From the NCBI RefSeq assembly GCF_022531965.1, contig NZ_CP092831.1, positions 3,047,001-3,111,000 on the forward strand: a DNA stretch of 64,000 nt, in the 5' to 3' direction. The DNA comes from Paenibacillus peoriae (GTDB taxonomy: Bacteria > Bacillota > Bacilli > Paenibacillales > Paenibacillaceae). The notes under the pieces are model-generated. The model worked only from the letters and a program-made list of their open reading frames with translations, was not told where the DNA came from and did no database searches. Made by a program: the position numbers and the translations under genes. Of the stretch, positions 1 to 8,965 are shown piece by piece (the stretch's first letter is position 1; every line of letters starts with the position of its first letter).

Positions 1-921
1 TAGGTCTGGACGATTCGGTGCATTGATCATGTTCATTTGCGGCTCAGGACAGATGAATTCCTTGTTCGCTTTGTTATTCCAGATCATCCAATGCTTATAA
101 GCTGTACCTACATCGTATACGAGGGTAGCACCTGTCTTACTGTGTGTCAGTTCCATGTAGTTGCGTCCATTTTGCGGAGCTGCCGTGTAATGATTATCCA
201 TAGAGGCAAAATAAGGACTAACTCCCGTCGTCTTCAGCAGTTCCTCTTCCGGAGATAAAGGCTGGAACTGACCTGTGGCCAACAACCGTTCCGTCAGCTC
301 ACGACGCTCACCGATTGTGACCTTAATCTTGTAGTCCTCAGGCGAGCTATCGGGTACGAACGGAACGCGAATCGCTGTGTGAAAGGCAAATAAATTGGGG
401 ATCGGTTGATCGCCCTCGTTATGGATCACATAACGCTGATGCAGGCCAAATTCGTCCAGACTGTACGTTAATTTCATGGTAAAGGTGAAGGGTAAATAGC
501 GGAACATGGGATGTCCTTCCCTTACATGCTGATTCATTACCACATAGCTGCCCTGCTCCCCGGAACCGTAGTCCTCGACCTCCCACCGAACAGTGTGTAA
601 AAAGCCGTGCAGATGGTTGTGGGTCGCCTCTTCATTTATCGGCAGCTCATATGTAACACCATTCCACAGGAATTTTCCATCCTCATACCGATTCGGAGGG
701 AACAGGAAAGGAATTCCGTAAACGGATGGGCTTTGCTTAAAAGCCTCTATGCTCTCAGCATCTGGCTCACGCAGAAAAGAATATCCCGTTTCATTGTCAC
801 GAAAAGAAATCAGATTTGCGCCGTTTCCCGGCAGGGCAACCGCTTCATATCGTCCAAATTTAAGACGAATCGCCGGTATTCCATAATAAAGATCACCAAT
901 TGCAGCATGTTGTTGTGTCAT
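1..921 (-). CDS. Aldose 1-epimerase family protein (cut by window start)
   Basis: Reading the minus strand from an ATG at 921 (AAGGAGG ribosome site at about 930-936) gives an open frame that runs off the left edge, so the C-terminus is missing. The protein resembles aldose 1-epimerase (galactose mutarotase-like) enzymes, which interconvert alpha and beta sugar anomers in the cytoplasm. Seen in the sequence: an FPPNR motif near residues 75-78, and a histidine-rich NHLHG segment at about 102-106 where the family places its substrate-binding and catalytic histidines. No signal peptide is visible. The exact sugar cannot be told; related proteins in Bacilli may act on phosphorylated or other hexoses. 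The family is secure, the substrate is not. Confidence 0.85.
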   Translation of the reverse strand, partial: MTQQHAAIGDLYYGIPAIRLKFGRYEAVALPGNGANLISFRDNETGYSFLREPDAESIEAFKQSPSVYGIPFLFPPNRYEDGKFLWNGVTYELPINEEATHNHLHGFLHTVRWEVEDYGSGEQGSYVVMNQHVREGHPMFRYLPFTFTMKLTYSLDEFGLHQRYVIHNEGDQPIPNLFAFHTAIRVPFVPDSSPEDYKIKVTIGERRELTERLLATGQFQPLSPEEELLKTTGVSPYFASMDNHYTAAPQNGRNYMELTHSKTGATLVYDVGTAYKHWMIWNNKANKEFICPEPQMNMINAPNRPDL

Positions 922-1016
922 CAAAAAATCCTCCTTGATGAAATGACGATGTTTAATGAAAGCGTTTAGCTTTTGGCTTGACTATACCATGCTGAGCAAA
1001 AAAATTCCACGTCCAC

Positions 1017-1046
1017 AAAAAAAACGATGCCCCGCAAGGCATCGTC
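1017..1046 (-). terminator. Rho-independent terminator of the MBL-fold gene
   Basis: Stem ACGATGCC / GGCATCGT with a six-base loop, followed on the minus strand by eight T residues. It lies just past the stop codon of the gene ending at 1059. Confidence 0.85.
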
Positions 1047-1058
1047 CTTCACACATGA

Positions 1059-1862
1059 CTACACATAACGTCCTTGTTTGGGTACAGCCATGTGCTCAAA
1101 ATCTCCTGCCAGTCGCTCCAGCTGATATGTCAGCTCAGTACCATGCATGTAATGACCATGTCCTGTAACTGCAATCTCAGGCTTTAACTTGGCCAGCATT
1201 TCCACCGAGCGCTGCGCAGCTTGCCAATCTGTTGTAAAATACGCAGGAGGCCCGTGTATTTCTTTTTCCTGTAAAATAACGGCCAGTACCGATTCCTGTT
1301 TCACCGTAATAAAAGCGTCACCGGCCACCATTAACCTTCTTCGCTCATGAAAAAGCGATACATGACCAGGAGTATGTCCTGGCGTATGCAGCCACTTCCA
1401 ACCAGGGGCACCAGGGACACTGCCATCTTGGGGCAGGGAGGTGATGCGATCATCGAGATCTATAGCATCATTGGGGTATAAGAAGGAAATGCCCGACATT
1501 AAACCTCCCCCTACACTAGGGTCAGGTTTTTGATAATCCTTCATTCCCGTCAAATAAGGTAATTCCAAAGGATGTGCATAAACAGGTGTACCCCAATGCT
1601 GTACCAACTCAATAACCGAACCCACATGGTCAAAATGACCATGTGTAAGCACAATAGCGATCGGAGGGCCAGTGAACCGTTCCTCTGCCAGGCGTATAAT
1701 CGAGTCTGTAAATCCTGTCATCCCCGTATCCACCAGCACCCAGGAACGGCTTCCTGGCTCCCCAATAAAACACATATTTACAAACAGCGTCCGTAAGCTC
1801 AGGAGATCGGGAGCAGCCTCTTCATTTGCCGTCATTCCTTCGGTGAACAGATGATTTGCCAA
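1059..1862 (-). CDS. MBL-fold metallo-hydrolase
   Basis: A cytoplasmic 267-residue metallo-beta-lactamase-fold protein. The zinc-binding signature THGHFDH lies at about residues 73-79; further metal-ligand candidates are the HTPGH segment (about 160-164), the GD of VAGDAF (about 181) and the late GHGH (about 236-239). The start is a TTG at 1862, chosen because AGGAGGG lies about nine bases upstream. The family includes glyoxalase II-like thiolesterases, lactonases and flavin-free oxidoreductases; nothing in the neighbourhood fixes the substrate. The gene stands alone, with its own terminator. Confidence 0.85.
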   Translation of the reverse strand: MANHLFTEGMTANEEAAPDLLSLRTLFVNMCFIGEPGSRSWVLVDTGMTGFTDSIIRLAEERFTGPPIAIVLTHGHFDHVGSVIELVQHWGTPVYAHPLELPYLTGMKDYQKPDPSVGGGLMSGISFLYPNDAIDLDDRITSLPQDGSVPGAPGWKWLHTPGHTPGHVSLFHERRRLMVAGDAFITVKQESVLAVILQEKEIHGPPAYFTTDWQAAQRSVEMLAKLKPEIAVTGHGHYMHGTELTYQLERLAGDFEHMAVPKQGRYV

Positions 1863-1988
1863 AGCTTCACCCTCCTATTCACATGGAATTTACTGTTAAT
1901 ATCGACCTTTAGGCTTCCCCCATGTCAGCAGATTATGCGGACACTGCTAAATATAATCCGCTTGTCACGAAAATAGACCATGTTTACA

Positions 1989-2285
1989 TTACTCGGGTAA
2001 TTTGCTCCATGCCGTATCTAGCAAATAGTCGAATAAATCATCGTTCTCTTCAATCCAGCTATCCATTTGCAGCATCTCTTCCTCCACCCGTGGCTCTCCC
2101 GCAAAATGAAGACTGTAATCCCATTCCTTTCCCCTTTTACTGTGGAATGTGATTTCATATACAGAACTCTGCCCGTCTACTCCAAATACCACTTGACCCA
2201 AATAAGCACCATTCTCATCTCTTGTCATTTGTGCCTGTTGAATATGTACTTCTTTCACTTCCTGAGGTGAATTTTGCTCTGTCAT
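1989..2285 (-). CDS. Small acidic hypothetical protein
   Basis: A 98-residue protein without signal peptide or membrane segment. It is acidic, particularly in the C-terminal third, which is rich in Glu/Asp. A central stretch (GAYLGQVVFGVDGQSSVYEI, about residues 26-45) looks like a short beta-sheet domain. I do not recognise a family or function. Support for it being real is codon pattern, length and a gap-filling position between the MBL gene and the divergent aminopeptidase. The two genes diverge, sharing the 160-base promoter region to the right. Confidence 0.6.
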   Translation of the reverse strand: MTEQNSPQEVKEVHIQQAQMTRDENGAYLGQVVFGVDGQSSVYEITFHSKRGKEWDYSLHFAGEPRVEEEMLQMDSWIEENDDLFDYLLDTAWSKLPE

Positions 2286-2331
2286 TCATCTATCCGCCCT
2301 TTCATTTTCACTAAATAGTACCAAAACTAAT

Positions 2332-2360
2332 TTGTGAACCTTTTCGTTACATTGTACAAT
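2332..2360 (+). promoter_or_regulatory. Sigma-A type promoter of the aminopeptidase gene
   Basis: TTGTGA (2332-2337), 17-base spacer, TACAAT (2355-2360). The transcript would have a leader of about 80 bases carrying a small AAGCCTT/AAGGCTT hairpin before the ribosome site. Confidence 0.55.
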
Positions 2361-2447
2361 ATATAAGCTATGTGTGGAATTTGCAAAAAAACTGTGCAAG
2401 TTACCCAAGCCTTATTTAAGGCTTTTCGTGAAATGGAGGAAAGTTAC

Positions 2448-3680
2448 ATGTCAGATTTTCAACAAAAATTGCAAAAATATGCCGAGTTAGCCGTTCGGGT
2501 CGGCGCCAATGTCCATCCTGGGCAGACACTCATCGTTCATGCACCAATTTTGTCCGCCGAACTCGTGAGACTTATCGTCAAATCAGCGTATACTGCCGGA
2601 GCCAAGCTGGTTACAGTAAAATGGAGTGATGAAACCATTACTCGATTACAGTATGAACTAGCTCCTGATGAAACTTTTAATATTGCTCCCAAATGGTATG
2701 CAGCCGAAATGACTGAAGAGGTCGAAAATGGCGCAGCTGTACTGCATGTCATTGCAGAAAATCCGGATTTGCTTCAGGGGATTCCGTCCAGCCGAATTAC
2801 TGCTGCTCAGCGCGTGCGGTCACATGAATTACGTCAATACCGCGAATATCAAATGGCCGACAAATTCAGTTGGTCTCTGATTGCTTATCCTTCTGCAGAA
2901 TGGGCTGCCAAAGTATTCCCTGATCTGCCAGCTTCCGAGCAAATGGATAAACTGTGGGATGCCATTTTCAGCACCGTGCGTGTGGATCTGGATAACCCCG
3001 TGGAGGCATGGAAAGAGCATTTGAAAACCCTTTCCAGTAAATCTGATATTTTAAATGCCAAACGCTATAAAAAGCTGCATTATCTGGCTCCAGGCACAGA
3101 TCTCACCATCGAATTGGCAAAAGATCATCTGTGGGTAGCGGCTGAAAGCGTCAACCAACAGGGACATACTTTTGTAGCCAATATGCCTACTGAGGAAGTG
3201 TTTACAGCTCCGCTTAAAACGGGAGTGAACGGTAAGGTCAGCAGCACCAAGCCACTTAGCTACAGCGGAAATATCATCGACAACTTTTCACTGACTTTTG
3301 AAAATGGACGTATTGTCGATGTTCAGGCAGAAACCGGTTTGGAAACTCTTCAGCATCTCGTAGAAATGGATGAAGGCTCACACTACCTGGGTGAGGTTGC
3401 TCTTGTGCCTCACAAGTCACCTATCTCTGATAAAAATATTTTATTCTATAATACGTTGTTTGATGAAAATGCCTCTAACCACTTGGCCATCGGTAATGCT
3501 TATGCATTTAACCTTAAAGGCGGCAAGGATATGACTCAAGAGCAGTTGGCTGCCAACGGCCTGAATTCCAGTCTGACTCACGTCGACTTTATGATTGGTT
3601 CAAGTGAAATGGACATCAACGGCGTTACTGAGGACGGTACTGAGGAACCTATCTTCCGTAAAGGAAATTGGGCGATCTAA
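2448..3680 (+). CDS. M29 family aminopeptidase (AmpS-like)
   Basis: A metallo-aminopeptidase of family M29 (thermophilic aminopeptidase T / AmpS), cytoplasmic, removing N-terminal residues from peptides. The recognisable features are the N-terminal 'YAELAVRVGANVHPGQ' region, the segment LAPGTDLTIEL (about residues 212-222), and the C-terminal metal-binding portion with the conserved GSSEMDINGV tail. The open frame extends upstream to 2370, but the ATG at 2448 is preceded by TGGAGGAAAG at a good distance and starts the family's normal N-terminus, giving about 410 residues, the usual length. Monocistronic, with promoter and terminator visible. Confidence 0.9.
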   Translation: MSDFQQKLQKYAELAVRVGANVHPGQTLIVHAPILSAELVRLIVKSAYTAGAKLVTVKWSDETITRLQYELAPDETFNIAPKWYAAEMTEEVENGAAVLHVIAENPDLLQGIPSSRITAAQRVRSHELRQYREYQMADKFSWSLIAYPSAEWAAKVFPDLPASEQMDKLWDAIFSTVRVDLDNPVEAWKEHLKTLSSKSDILNAKRYKKLHYLAPGTDLTIELAKDHLWVAAESVNQQGHTFVANMPTEEVFTAPLKTGVNGKVSSTKPLSYSGNIIDNFSLTFENGRIVDVQAETGLETLQHLVEMDEGSHYLGEVALVPHKSPISDKNILFYNTLFDENASNHLAIGNAYAFNLKGGKDMTQEQLAANGLNSSLTHVDFMIGSSEMDINGVTEDGTEEPIFRKGNWAI

Positions 3681-3688
3681 CACGGCAA

Positions 3689-3725
3689 AAAGGCTCTCAC
3701 CGCTTCATGCGTGAGAGCCTTCTTG
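3689..3725 (+). terminator. Rho-independent terminator after the aminopeptidase
   Basis: Perfect 11-base stem AAGGCTCTCAC / GTGAGAGCCTT around a ten-base loop; it could serve both strands. Confidence 0.8.
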
Positions 3726-3753
3726 CTTCAACCTTAGGCTAAGTTGATCTATT

Positions 3754-4245
3754 TTACAACGTGTTAATCCAAGAATTCGCTGCAATTCCAAAAACAATTT
3801 GTATCACGCTGATGATGAAAAAGACAATAAAGCAATTTACAACTCTTCGATTGGTGGTTTGATGCATGGATAAAGATGATTTCACGTAAAACATGCTGCC
3901 CAATATTCCTATACACACACCGAAAATCCCCGAAAATAGCAATCCTATAACCAAGCTGACCACGACAAAAGCCCAACTCCAGCCCGGAACTTTACTCACA
4001 GGAACATAAGGTTGATTGGACCCAAGATATACACCGTCCACAGCTAAATCCGCTTTGTTGCCAATGACAACAACATTTACAGCTTTTTCTTTCAATTTAA
4101 TAGGAAAATCAATCAAGTTCAAAAATGCATTCTGGCTTTTAACCTTCTGCTCGCTTCCATTCACAATAATTCTCCCGCCAGTTAAGCTACGCTTGTACTC
4201 AATAGTATATTGAATACCTTGATCTTCTACGTTCCATTTTGCCAT
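3754..4245 (-). CDS. Hypothetical membrane protein
   Basis: A 163-residue protein with a soluble N-terminal half of beta character (about residues 1-85) and two or three hydrophobic helices in the second half (about 88-115 and 130-158). The N-terminal half resembles the small FHA-like or immunoglobulin-like beta domains that precede membrane helices in Firmicute proteins of unknown function, but I do not recognise the family. The start has a plausible GAGAGGAG ribosome site about nine bases upstream. It stands alone between convergent and co-oriented neighbours. Function unknown. Confidence 0.65.
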   Translation of the reverse strand: MAKWNVEDQGIQYTIEYKRSLTGGRIIVNGSEQKVKSQNAFLNLIDFPIKLKEKAVNVVVIGNKADLAVDGVYLGSNQPYVPVSKVPGWSWAFVVVSLVIGLLFSGIFGVCIGILGSMFYVKSSLSMHQTTNRRVVNCFIVFFIISVIQIVFGIAANSWINTL

Positions 4246-4347
4246 CGCTAAACTCCTCTCAAATTTTAGGGGAGCCCTAAATATACTCCCGGCATTTCCT
4301 GATTATGTACCATAAAAATCATAACATAAGTTGCAAGTTAAATAATG

Positions 4348-4376
4348 GAAAAAAGGCCGCTGATCAGCGGCCTTTG
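4348..4376 (-). terminator. Terminator of the bioB-gldA transcript
   Basis: Self-complementary 24-base stem AAAGGCCGCTGA / TCAGCGGCCTTT followed by T residues on the minus strand, downstream of gldA. Confidence 0.8.
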
Positions 4377-4399
4377 AATCTACTTTATTTCGTATGGAG

Positions 4400-5518
4400 T
4401 TAGTTTCTATGTCCAATTTTGGCCTTATAGGCAAGTGAATACTGGTCAGCCGCTAAAATTGCATCAAGCACATCATCCGCTGTGACAGCAAATGGTAGAT
4501 TGTGAGCAGTTTCGCCTTCTTTGGTAGCAGCCTGAGCTACCCGGTACAAATCCTCTCGGGAAGTTTCCTGTAGCTTAATGTCTTCCAGCGTGACAGGCAG
4601 ATCGAGTTTTAGATAAAAGTCAATATACCGCTCCACCTCGGACAAAGGTCTTTTTTCCAAGGCAAGCTGGACTAAGGTGCCAAAAGCTACCTTCTGACCA
4701 TGTGTTAGGTGATGAATATCTCCTTCCAGAACGGTAAAACCATTGTGAATCGCATGTGCGCCTGCCAAACCGCCGCTTTCAAAGCCCAAACCGCTTAGCA
4801 ACGTATTCGCCTCCACTACCGCTTCAAGCGCAGGTGTGACGACTTTGCGTTTCACGGATTCGTAAGCCTGCAGTCCGTAATCGAAAAGAACTTCCTCACA
4901 CTTGGACGCAATGGCTTCTGCCGCCAAAGTTGGCAAACCACCAGCCATTGTCGTTGCGCGAGCTTCAATGACCGCACGGGCTTCAATCCACGTCGCCATG
5001 GCATCTGCAATGCCTGAGGAGAGGAATAAGGGCGGTGCTTGAGATATGACTTTTGTGTCCACTAGGATCAGGCTCGGATTTTTACTGAAAAAGGAATACG
5101 TATCAAATGCACCTTCGTCGGTGTACAAAACAGATAGTGCACTAGTAGGGGCATCTGTAGAAGCAGTCGTTGGAATAATCACAACTGAGGAACCGAGAAG
5201 TTCATTTACAGCTTTAGCGGTATCCAGCGTTTTACCGCCACCTACACCAATGACAATGTCGACCTGGGCGCTTCGTCCCTGATCCACAATACGGTTGACT
5301 TCGTTTTTGGAGGCTTCCCCTTGAAATTCAATTTTAACTGCTGTAATATCAGCCAGTTCCAGACTTTTTACCACGCGGTCGGCTGCAATCTCCCAAACCA
5401 GCTTGTCCGCAATAACCAAGGCAGTACGGCCTAATGGCTTAACATACTCACCTGTTTTATCAATCACATTTTTCCCTTGCACATATTTACCTGGACTAAT
5501 AAATACTTTTTCGCTCAT
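4400..5518 (-). CDS. gldA: Glycerol dehydrogenase, iron-type alcohol dehydrogenase family
   Basis: Zinc-dependent NAD glycerol dehydrogenase (group III alcohol dehydrogenase fold), oxidising glycerol to dihydroxyacetone in the cytoplasm. Seen: nucleotide-binding [10 protein letters not shown] (93-102); probable zinc ligands Asp172 (SSGIADAM), His255 ([10 protein letters not shown]) and His273 (HHLTHGQ), matching the known Asp/His/His set of the Bacillus enzyme almost residue for residue. Length 372 is normal. Only 36 bases separate it from the bioB stop codon, with no terminator between, so it is probably transcribed with bioB and therefore exposed to biotin control; that link is inferred and unusual. 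Confidence 0.9.
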   Translation of the reverse strand: MSEKVFISPGKYVQGKNVIDKTGEYVKPLGRTALVIADKLVWEIAADRVVKSLELADITAVKIEFQGEASKNEVNRIVDQGRSAQVDIVIGVGGGKTLDTAKAVNELLGSSVVIIPTTASTDAPTSALSVLYTDEGAFDTYSFFSKNPSLILVDTKVISQAPPLFLSSGIADAMATWIEARAVIEARATTMAGGLPTLAAEAIASKCEEVLFDYGLQAYESVKRKVVTPALEAVVEANTLLSGLGFESGGLAGAHAIHNGFTVLEGDIHHLTHGQKVAFGTLVQLALEKRPLSEVERYIDFYLKLDLPVTLEDIKLQETSREDLYRVAQAATKEGETAHNLPFAVTADDVLDAILAADQYSLAYKAKIGHRN

Positions 5519-5554
5519 TGTTTAACTCTCCCTTCCAAGTTTGTACAATTTCTA

Positions 5555-6562
5555 TTATACGGTTGAAAGGGCACACATCTCAATTTCAAAACCAAGATCT
5601 TCAATCATTTGATGATCAAATGTGACCTCTTGGCCTTCTGTCGTTAAATAATCTCCAACAAAAATTGAATTCGCTGCATACAGGCATAACGGTTGTAATG
5701 AGCGTAAATTCAACTCTCGTCCACCTGCAACGCGTATTTCTTTGGATGGACAGATGAATCGGAACAGTGCCAGCACTTTCAAAGCTTGGATAGGTGATAT
5801 TCGCTTTGCTCCCTCCAATGGGGTTCCGGGGACTGGATTCAAGAAGTTAACCGGAATAGAGTCAGCATCCAACTCCCGTAAGGCATAAGCCATTTGAACG
5901 ATTTCCTCATTCGTTTCCCCCATCCCGATAATAACGCCAGAGCATGGAGACATTCCGTGAGATTGTGCCATTTTCACAGTTTCGACGCGTTGATCGTATG
6001 TATGTGTGGTTGTAATCGAGGGATAGTTGGCCTTACTTGTATTTAAATTATGATTGTATCGATGTACCCCAGCCTCTGCCAACCGCCGTGCCTGATCTCC
6101 CTTGAGAATCCCTAAGCAAGCGCAAATTTTGAGTGGCATTGTATGAGTAATTTCTTGTACAGCCTCAATCACCTGATCCAGCTCCCGATCTGTTGGGCCC
6201 TTGCCCGAAGCTACGATGCAATACGTCCCTGCTCTCCGTGCAACTGCTTCCCTAGCTCCAGCCAACAGTGATTCCTTGTCCAACATACTATACTTGTTCA
6301 CAGGCGCCGTGGATACGATAGATTGTGAGCAATAACCGCAATCCTCTGGGCACAGGCCACTTTTGGCGTTCATGATCATGTTGAGCTTTACTTTTTTTTC
6401 GTAAAAATGGTGTCGTACTCGAAATGCAGCTTGCATAATCGGTAATAACTCCTCATCATCGGCTTCCAGTACCGCTATGCCTTCTTCCAGCGATACACGG
6501 CTGCCGTGTATTGCTTTTTCAGCCAACGAGCCCCAATCTATAACCTCGTTTAGTAAATTCAT
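5555..6562 (-). CDS. bioB: Biotin synthase
   Basis: Radical SAM enzyme that inserts sulphur into dethiobiotin, the last step of biotin synthesis. The iron-sulphur cluster motif CxxxCxxC is present as Cys71, Cys75 and Cys78 (CPEDCGYC). Downstream, the GxGE-type segment (IIGMGETNEE) and the NPVPGTPLEG motif are typical of BioB. Length 335 is normal. No other bio gene is next to it, so this is a lone bioB, with gldA following directly on the same strand. A BirA operator lies in front (separate entry). The predicted ATG at 6562 has AGGAAG-like ribosome site sequence just upstream. Confidence 0.96.
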   Translation of the reverse strand: MNLLNEVIDWGSLAEKAIHGSRVSLEEGIAVLEADDEELLPIMQAAFRVRHHFYEKKVKLNMIMNAKSGLCPEDCGYCSQSIVSTAPVNKYSMLDKESLLAGAREAVARRAGTYCIVASGKGPTDRELDQVIEAVQEITHTMPLKICACLGILKGDQARRLAEAGVHRYNHNLNTSKANYPSITTTHTYDQRVETVKMAQSHGMSPCSGVIIGMGETNEEIVQMAYALRELDADSIPVNFLNPVPGTPLEGAKRISPIQALKVLALFRFICPSKEIRVAGGRELNLRSLQPLCLYAANSIFVGDYLTTEGQEVTFDHQMIEDLGFEIEMCALSTV

Positions 6563-6636
6563 ACCTTCTTGCCTCCCAAAATTTAATGATCATGTAAATG
6601 GATAAGATTTTCAACGAAGAGGAAGTTCCTTTTTTA

Positions 6637-6670
6637 TTGTCAACCCAAATAATTATAATTAGGTTGACAA
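6637..6670 (-). promoter_or_regulatory. BirA (biotin repressor) operator in front of bioB
   Basis: Inverted repeat TTGTCAACC (6637-6645), 16-base AT-rich spacer, GGTTGACAA (6662-6670). This is the established BirA box pattern of Firmicutes (TTGTtAACC-N14-16-GGTTaACAA). A TATAAT-like sequence sits inside the spacer, so binding should block the bioB promoter. Confidence 0.85.
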
Positions 6671-6717
6671 TCACACGAACATCATATCAATTCATGTCCA
6701 TTCTGTAAAGGAGACAA

Positions 6718-6752
6718 AATAAAAAGCGACCCCACATCGTTCAAGGTCGCTC
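6718..6752 (-). terminator. Terminator of the CorC/HlyC gene
   Basis: Stem AGCGACC / GGTCGCT with a 13-base loop, followed by TTTTTATTTT on the minus strand. Confidence 0.8.
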
Positions 6753-6767
6753 TCTAGGTTTATTCCG

Positions 6768-8102
6768 TTATGAGACTCCTGCTTCTTCCACGACGATAGG
6801 CTGTTTTATCAGCCGAATACGTGAAATCCGCTTGTTTTCAACTTCTTCTACCGTGAACATACATCCCTCAAACATTACAGTCTGACCAGGCTGTGGGGGA
6901 ATAACCTCGACATGTGAGTATAGCCAGCCCCCTACCGTATCATAATCCTCATGATCAAGATCCAGCCCAAAGCGGTCGTTCACTTCATCAATTAATAACA
7001 TGCCGTCAATGGAAAATTCCTCGTCATTAATCTGCTCACAACTCGGACGTTCCTGATCGAACTCATCCTGAATTTCACCAACGATTTCTTCCATAATATC
7101 TTCCAGCGTTACCATACCCGATGTACCGCCATATTCATCAATCAAAATTGCGATTTGCGTCTTGCTACGCTGCATGCGTTTGAGCAGATCACTAATTTGC
7201 GTAGATTCAGGGACAGCAAGAATCGGTCGAATCATCGTACGGGTATCCAGTGTGTTCGCCCGCAGAAGGTCCTTAATATGGATAAAGCCGATAATATGGT
7301 CCTTATCTTCGGCGCAGATTGGATAACGGGTTCTCATGCTTTCCGTCGCAATCGCGAGATTTTCTTCTGTGGACTCATTACTGTATAAGCAGATCATCTC
7401 AGTTCGCGGAATCATGATTTCCCTGGCGGTCGTGTCGGTAAAATCAAATATATTATCAACAAGCGCCAATTCCGTATTATCAATTAGTCCGCTCTTATTG
7501 CTTTCTTTCATCAGAATGCGTATTTCATCTCCGGTATGCGCGGAATCGTCATTCTCGGATACCGGCTCCAGACGGAATAAACGCAGCAGGCTGTTCGCCA
7601 TTCCATTTAACGCCCATATGAATGGATACATCAACTTGTAAAACCAAGTCATCAGCATGGCTGAATACAGCGTAATGGTCTCAGATTTACGAATAGCTAT
7701 CGTTTTGGGCGCCAATTCACCCAACACAATATGCAGAATCGTAATAACAATAAATGCAATAACCACGGCAGTACCGTGCACATATACCGCTCCTAATCCA
7801 GCGGCTGTAAATACAGGTTCGATCAAATGTGCGATGGCCGGCTCTCCGATCCATCCTAGTCCCAACGATGCCAGTGTAATACCCAACTGGCAGGCAGACA
7901 AATAAGCGTCCAAGTTGTGTAACATATTGGCGGCGTATACGGCCTTTTTATTGCCCGCCTCCACCAAAGTCTCAATACGGCTGCCTCTGACCTTCACCAT
8001 GGCAAATTCCGCAGATACAAAAAAACCATTCAATAGTACTAATGCAAAAACAATAAATAAGTTAAACATACTCGGTAAAGGGTCACTCAATATGCTCCCC
8101 AT
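6768..8102 (-). CDS. CNNM/CorC-HlyC family membrane protein (DUF21-CBS)
   Basis: Integral membrane protein with the DUF21 transmembrane domain (about residues 10-200, four hydrophobic segments), a pair of CBS domains (about 215-335, including the IPRTEMI and DEYGGTSGMVT signatures) and a C-terminal CorC/HlyC transporter-associated domain (about 350-430). Relatives in Bacillus (YhdP, YugS, MpfA-type) take part in magnesium export or homeostasis. Older 'haemolysin' names are misleading. The start is uncertain: the ATG at 8102 lies 27 bases from the AAGGAGG at 8130-8136, while an out-of-frame ATG at 8112 begins a nine-codon frame between them. The next in-frame ATG begins MFNLFIVF at residue 12. 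Confidence 0.88.
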   Translation of the reverse strand: MGSILSDPLPSMFNLFIVFALVLLNGFFVSAEFAMVKVRGSRIETLVEAGNKKAVYAANMLHNLDAYLSACQLGITLASLGLGWIGEPAIAHLIEPVFTAAGLGAVYVHGTAVVIAFIVITILHIVLGELAPKTIAIRKSETITLYSAMLMTWFYKLMYPFIWALNGMANSLLRLFRLEPVSENDDSAHTGDEIRILMKESNKSGLIDNTELALVDNIFDFTDTTAREIMIPRTEMICLYSNESTEENLAIATESMRTRYPICAEDKDHIIGFIHIKDLLRANTLDTRTMIRPILAVPESTQISDLLKRMQRSKTQIAILIDEYGGTSGMVTLEDIMEEIVGEIQDEFDQERPSCEQINDEEFSIDGMLLIDEVNDRFGLDLDHEDYDTVGGWLYSHVEVIPPQPGQTVMFEGCMFTVEEVENKRISRIRLIKQPIVVEEAGVS

Positions 8103-8457
8103 CAGCCGTCATTACGGCAGACAGGCGCACCTCCTTCGGATAGTTTCATCATAGACAGAACGATAACACATCATAAGCAGCGTCAACTTCCCAACACATT
8201 CACTCCTTCCGGCTTCCAAAGCCATATTCCGCATAAATGATTAGATTATTCATCAGCTTATATTTAATTATATAACTATACTCTATACAGTCAAACCACA
8301 AGCAATGTCAGAAAAAACAGCTCCACTATCATTTAGGTCGTAAAGCTCTCGTTTTCGCCGCTTACCACCAAGAAAGCTACTATATTTGAGAAAGATTATA
8401 AACAAAATACATCCCCTGCCGTCTGGCAGAGGATGTAGACTCATATATATAAAGGCA
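8103..8457. other. Intergenic gap between gerQ end and CorC-like gene
   Basis: 355 bases without a gene. It holds the promoter region of the CorC-like gene, a nine-codon out-of-frame reading frame at 8083-8112 next to the AAGGAGG, an AT-rich tract, and the gerQ terminator at its right end. Nothing else was seen. Confidence 0.6.
8402..8436 (-). terminator. Terminator of cwlJ-gerQ
   Basis: Stem ACATCC-CCTGCC / GGCAGA-GGATGT with a four-base loop and a T-rich tail on the minus strand. Confidence 0.75.
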
Positions 8458-8913
8458 TCAGCGAACCGGGGATGCACCCGGATTCCCGATGACGCCGGGA
8501 TATTGGTACAACAATGGCTCATCAAAAGTAGCATAGTCCAGATTCACCATCAGCAAAATCGTCCGCTTGCCCGTAGCCGGATCACTGATAATAATGTGGT
8601 CACGACCCGCTGCTTCCAGAATACCTTTGAATATTTTCGCATTCCATTCCCGGTTATTTTCATACGTCATATAAAAGGTACCTGTTTTACCCAAGTTCAA
8701 GCGCAAAATGTTTTCAATATATGATTGCTCAAATTGTGGAGTCTGGCTCTGTACCACCATACCAGCCGGTGTCATCGCACTACCGCTGTTAACCTGAGGG
8801 GGGAAGGTGCTGATGGGCTGCATAGTTCCGACCGGATTCATCCCTCTGGGCCATTCGGGATACCCGCTACCAGCAGGATAAGAAACAGGACGGTAAGCTT
8901 GCTGTGAAATCAT
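8458..8913 (-). CDS. gerQ: Spore coat protein GerQ
   Basis: Spore coat protein (YwdL/GerQ), 151 residues, rich in Pro, Gly, Gln and Ser in its first 60 residues, followed by the conserved C-terminal domain beginning near QSYIENILRLNLGK. In Bacillus, GerQ is needed to place the cortex hydrolase CwlJ in the coat and is crosslinked by a transglutaminase through lysines. The pairing here, directly downstream of cwlJ on the same strand with a 52-base gap, repeats the Bacillus operon order and strongly supports the call. Expression is expected in the mother cell under sporulation sigma factors; I did not locate the promoter. Confidence 0.93.
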   Translation of the reverse strand: MISQQAYRPVSYPAGSGYPEWPRGMNPVGTMQPISTFPPQVNSGSAMTPAGMVVQSQTPQFEQSYIENILRLNLGKTGTFYMTYENNREWNAKIFKGILEAAGRDHIIISDPATGKRTILLMVNLDYATFDEPLLYQYPGVIGNPGASPVR

Positions 8914-8965
8914 GTAAATTCCTCCTAAAATGGTTTTAAATTATTCAAACTCATGTTGAAGCGTT

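Noticed and set aside
8083..8112. Nine-codon frame before the CorC-like gene, possible leader peptide
   Set aside because: Distance from AAGGAGG is about 17 bases and no regulatory structure is visible; kept only as a remark on the uncertain start.
8283..8534. 83-codon minus-strand frame overlapping gerQ
   Set aside because: It overlaps the gerQ 3' end and terminator in another frame, has no ribosome site and an unlikely composition.
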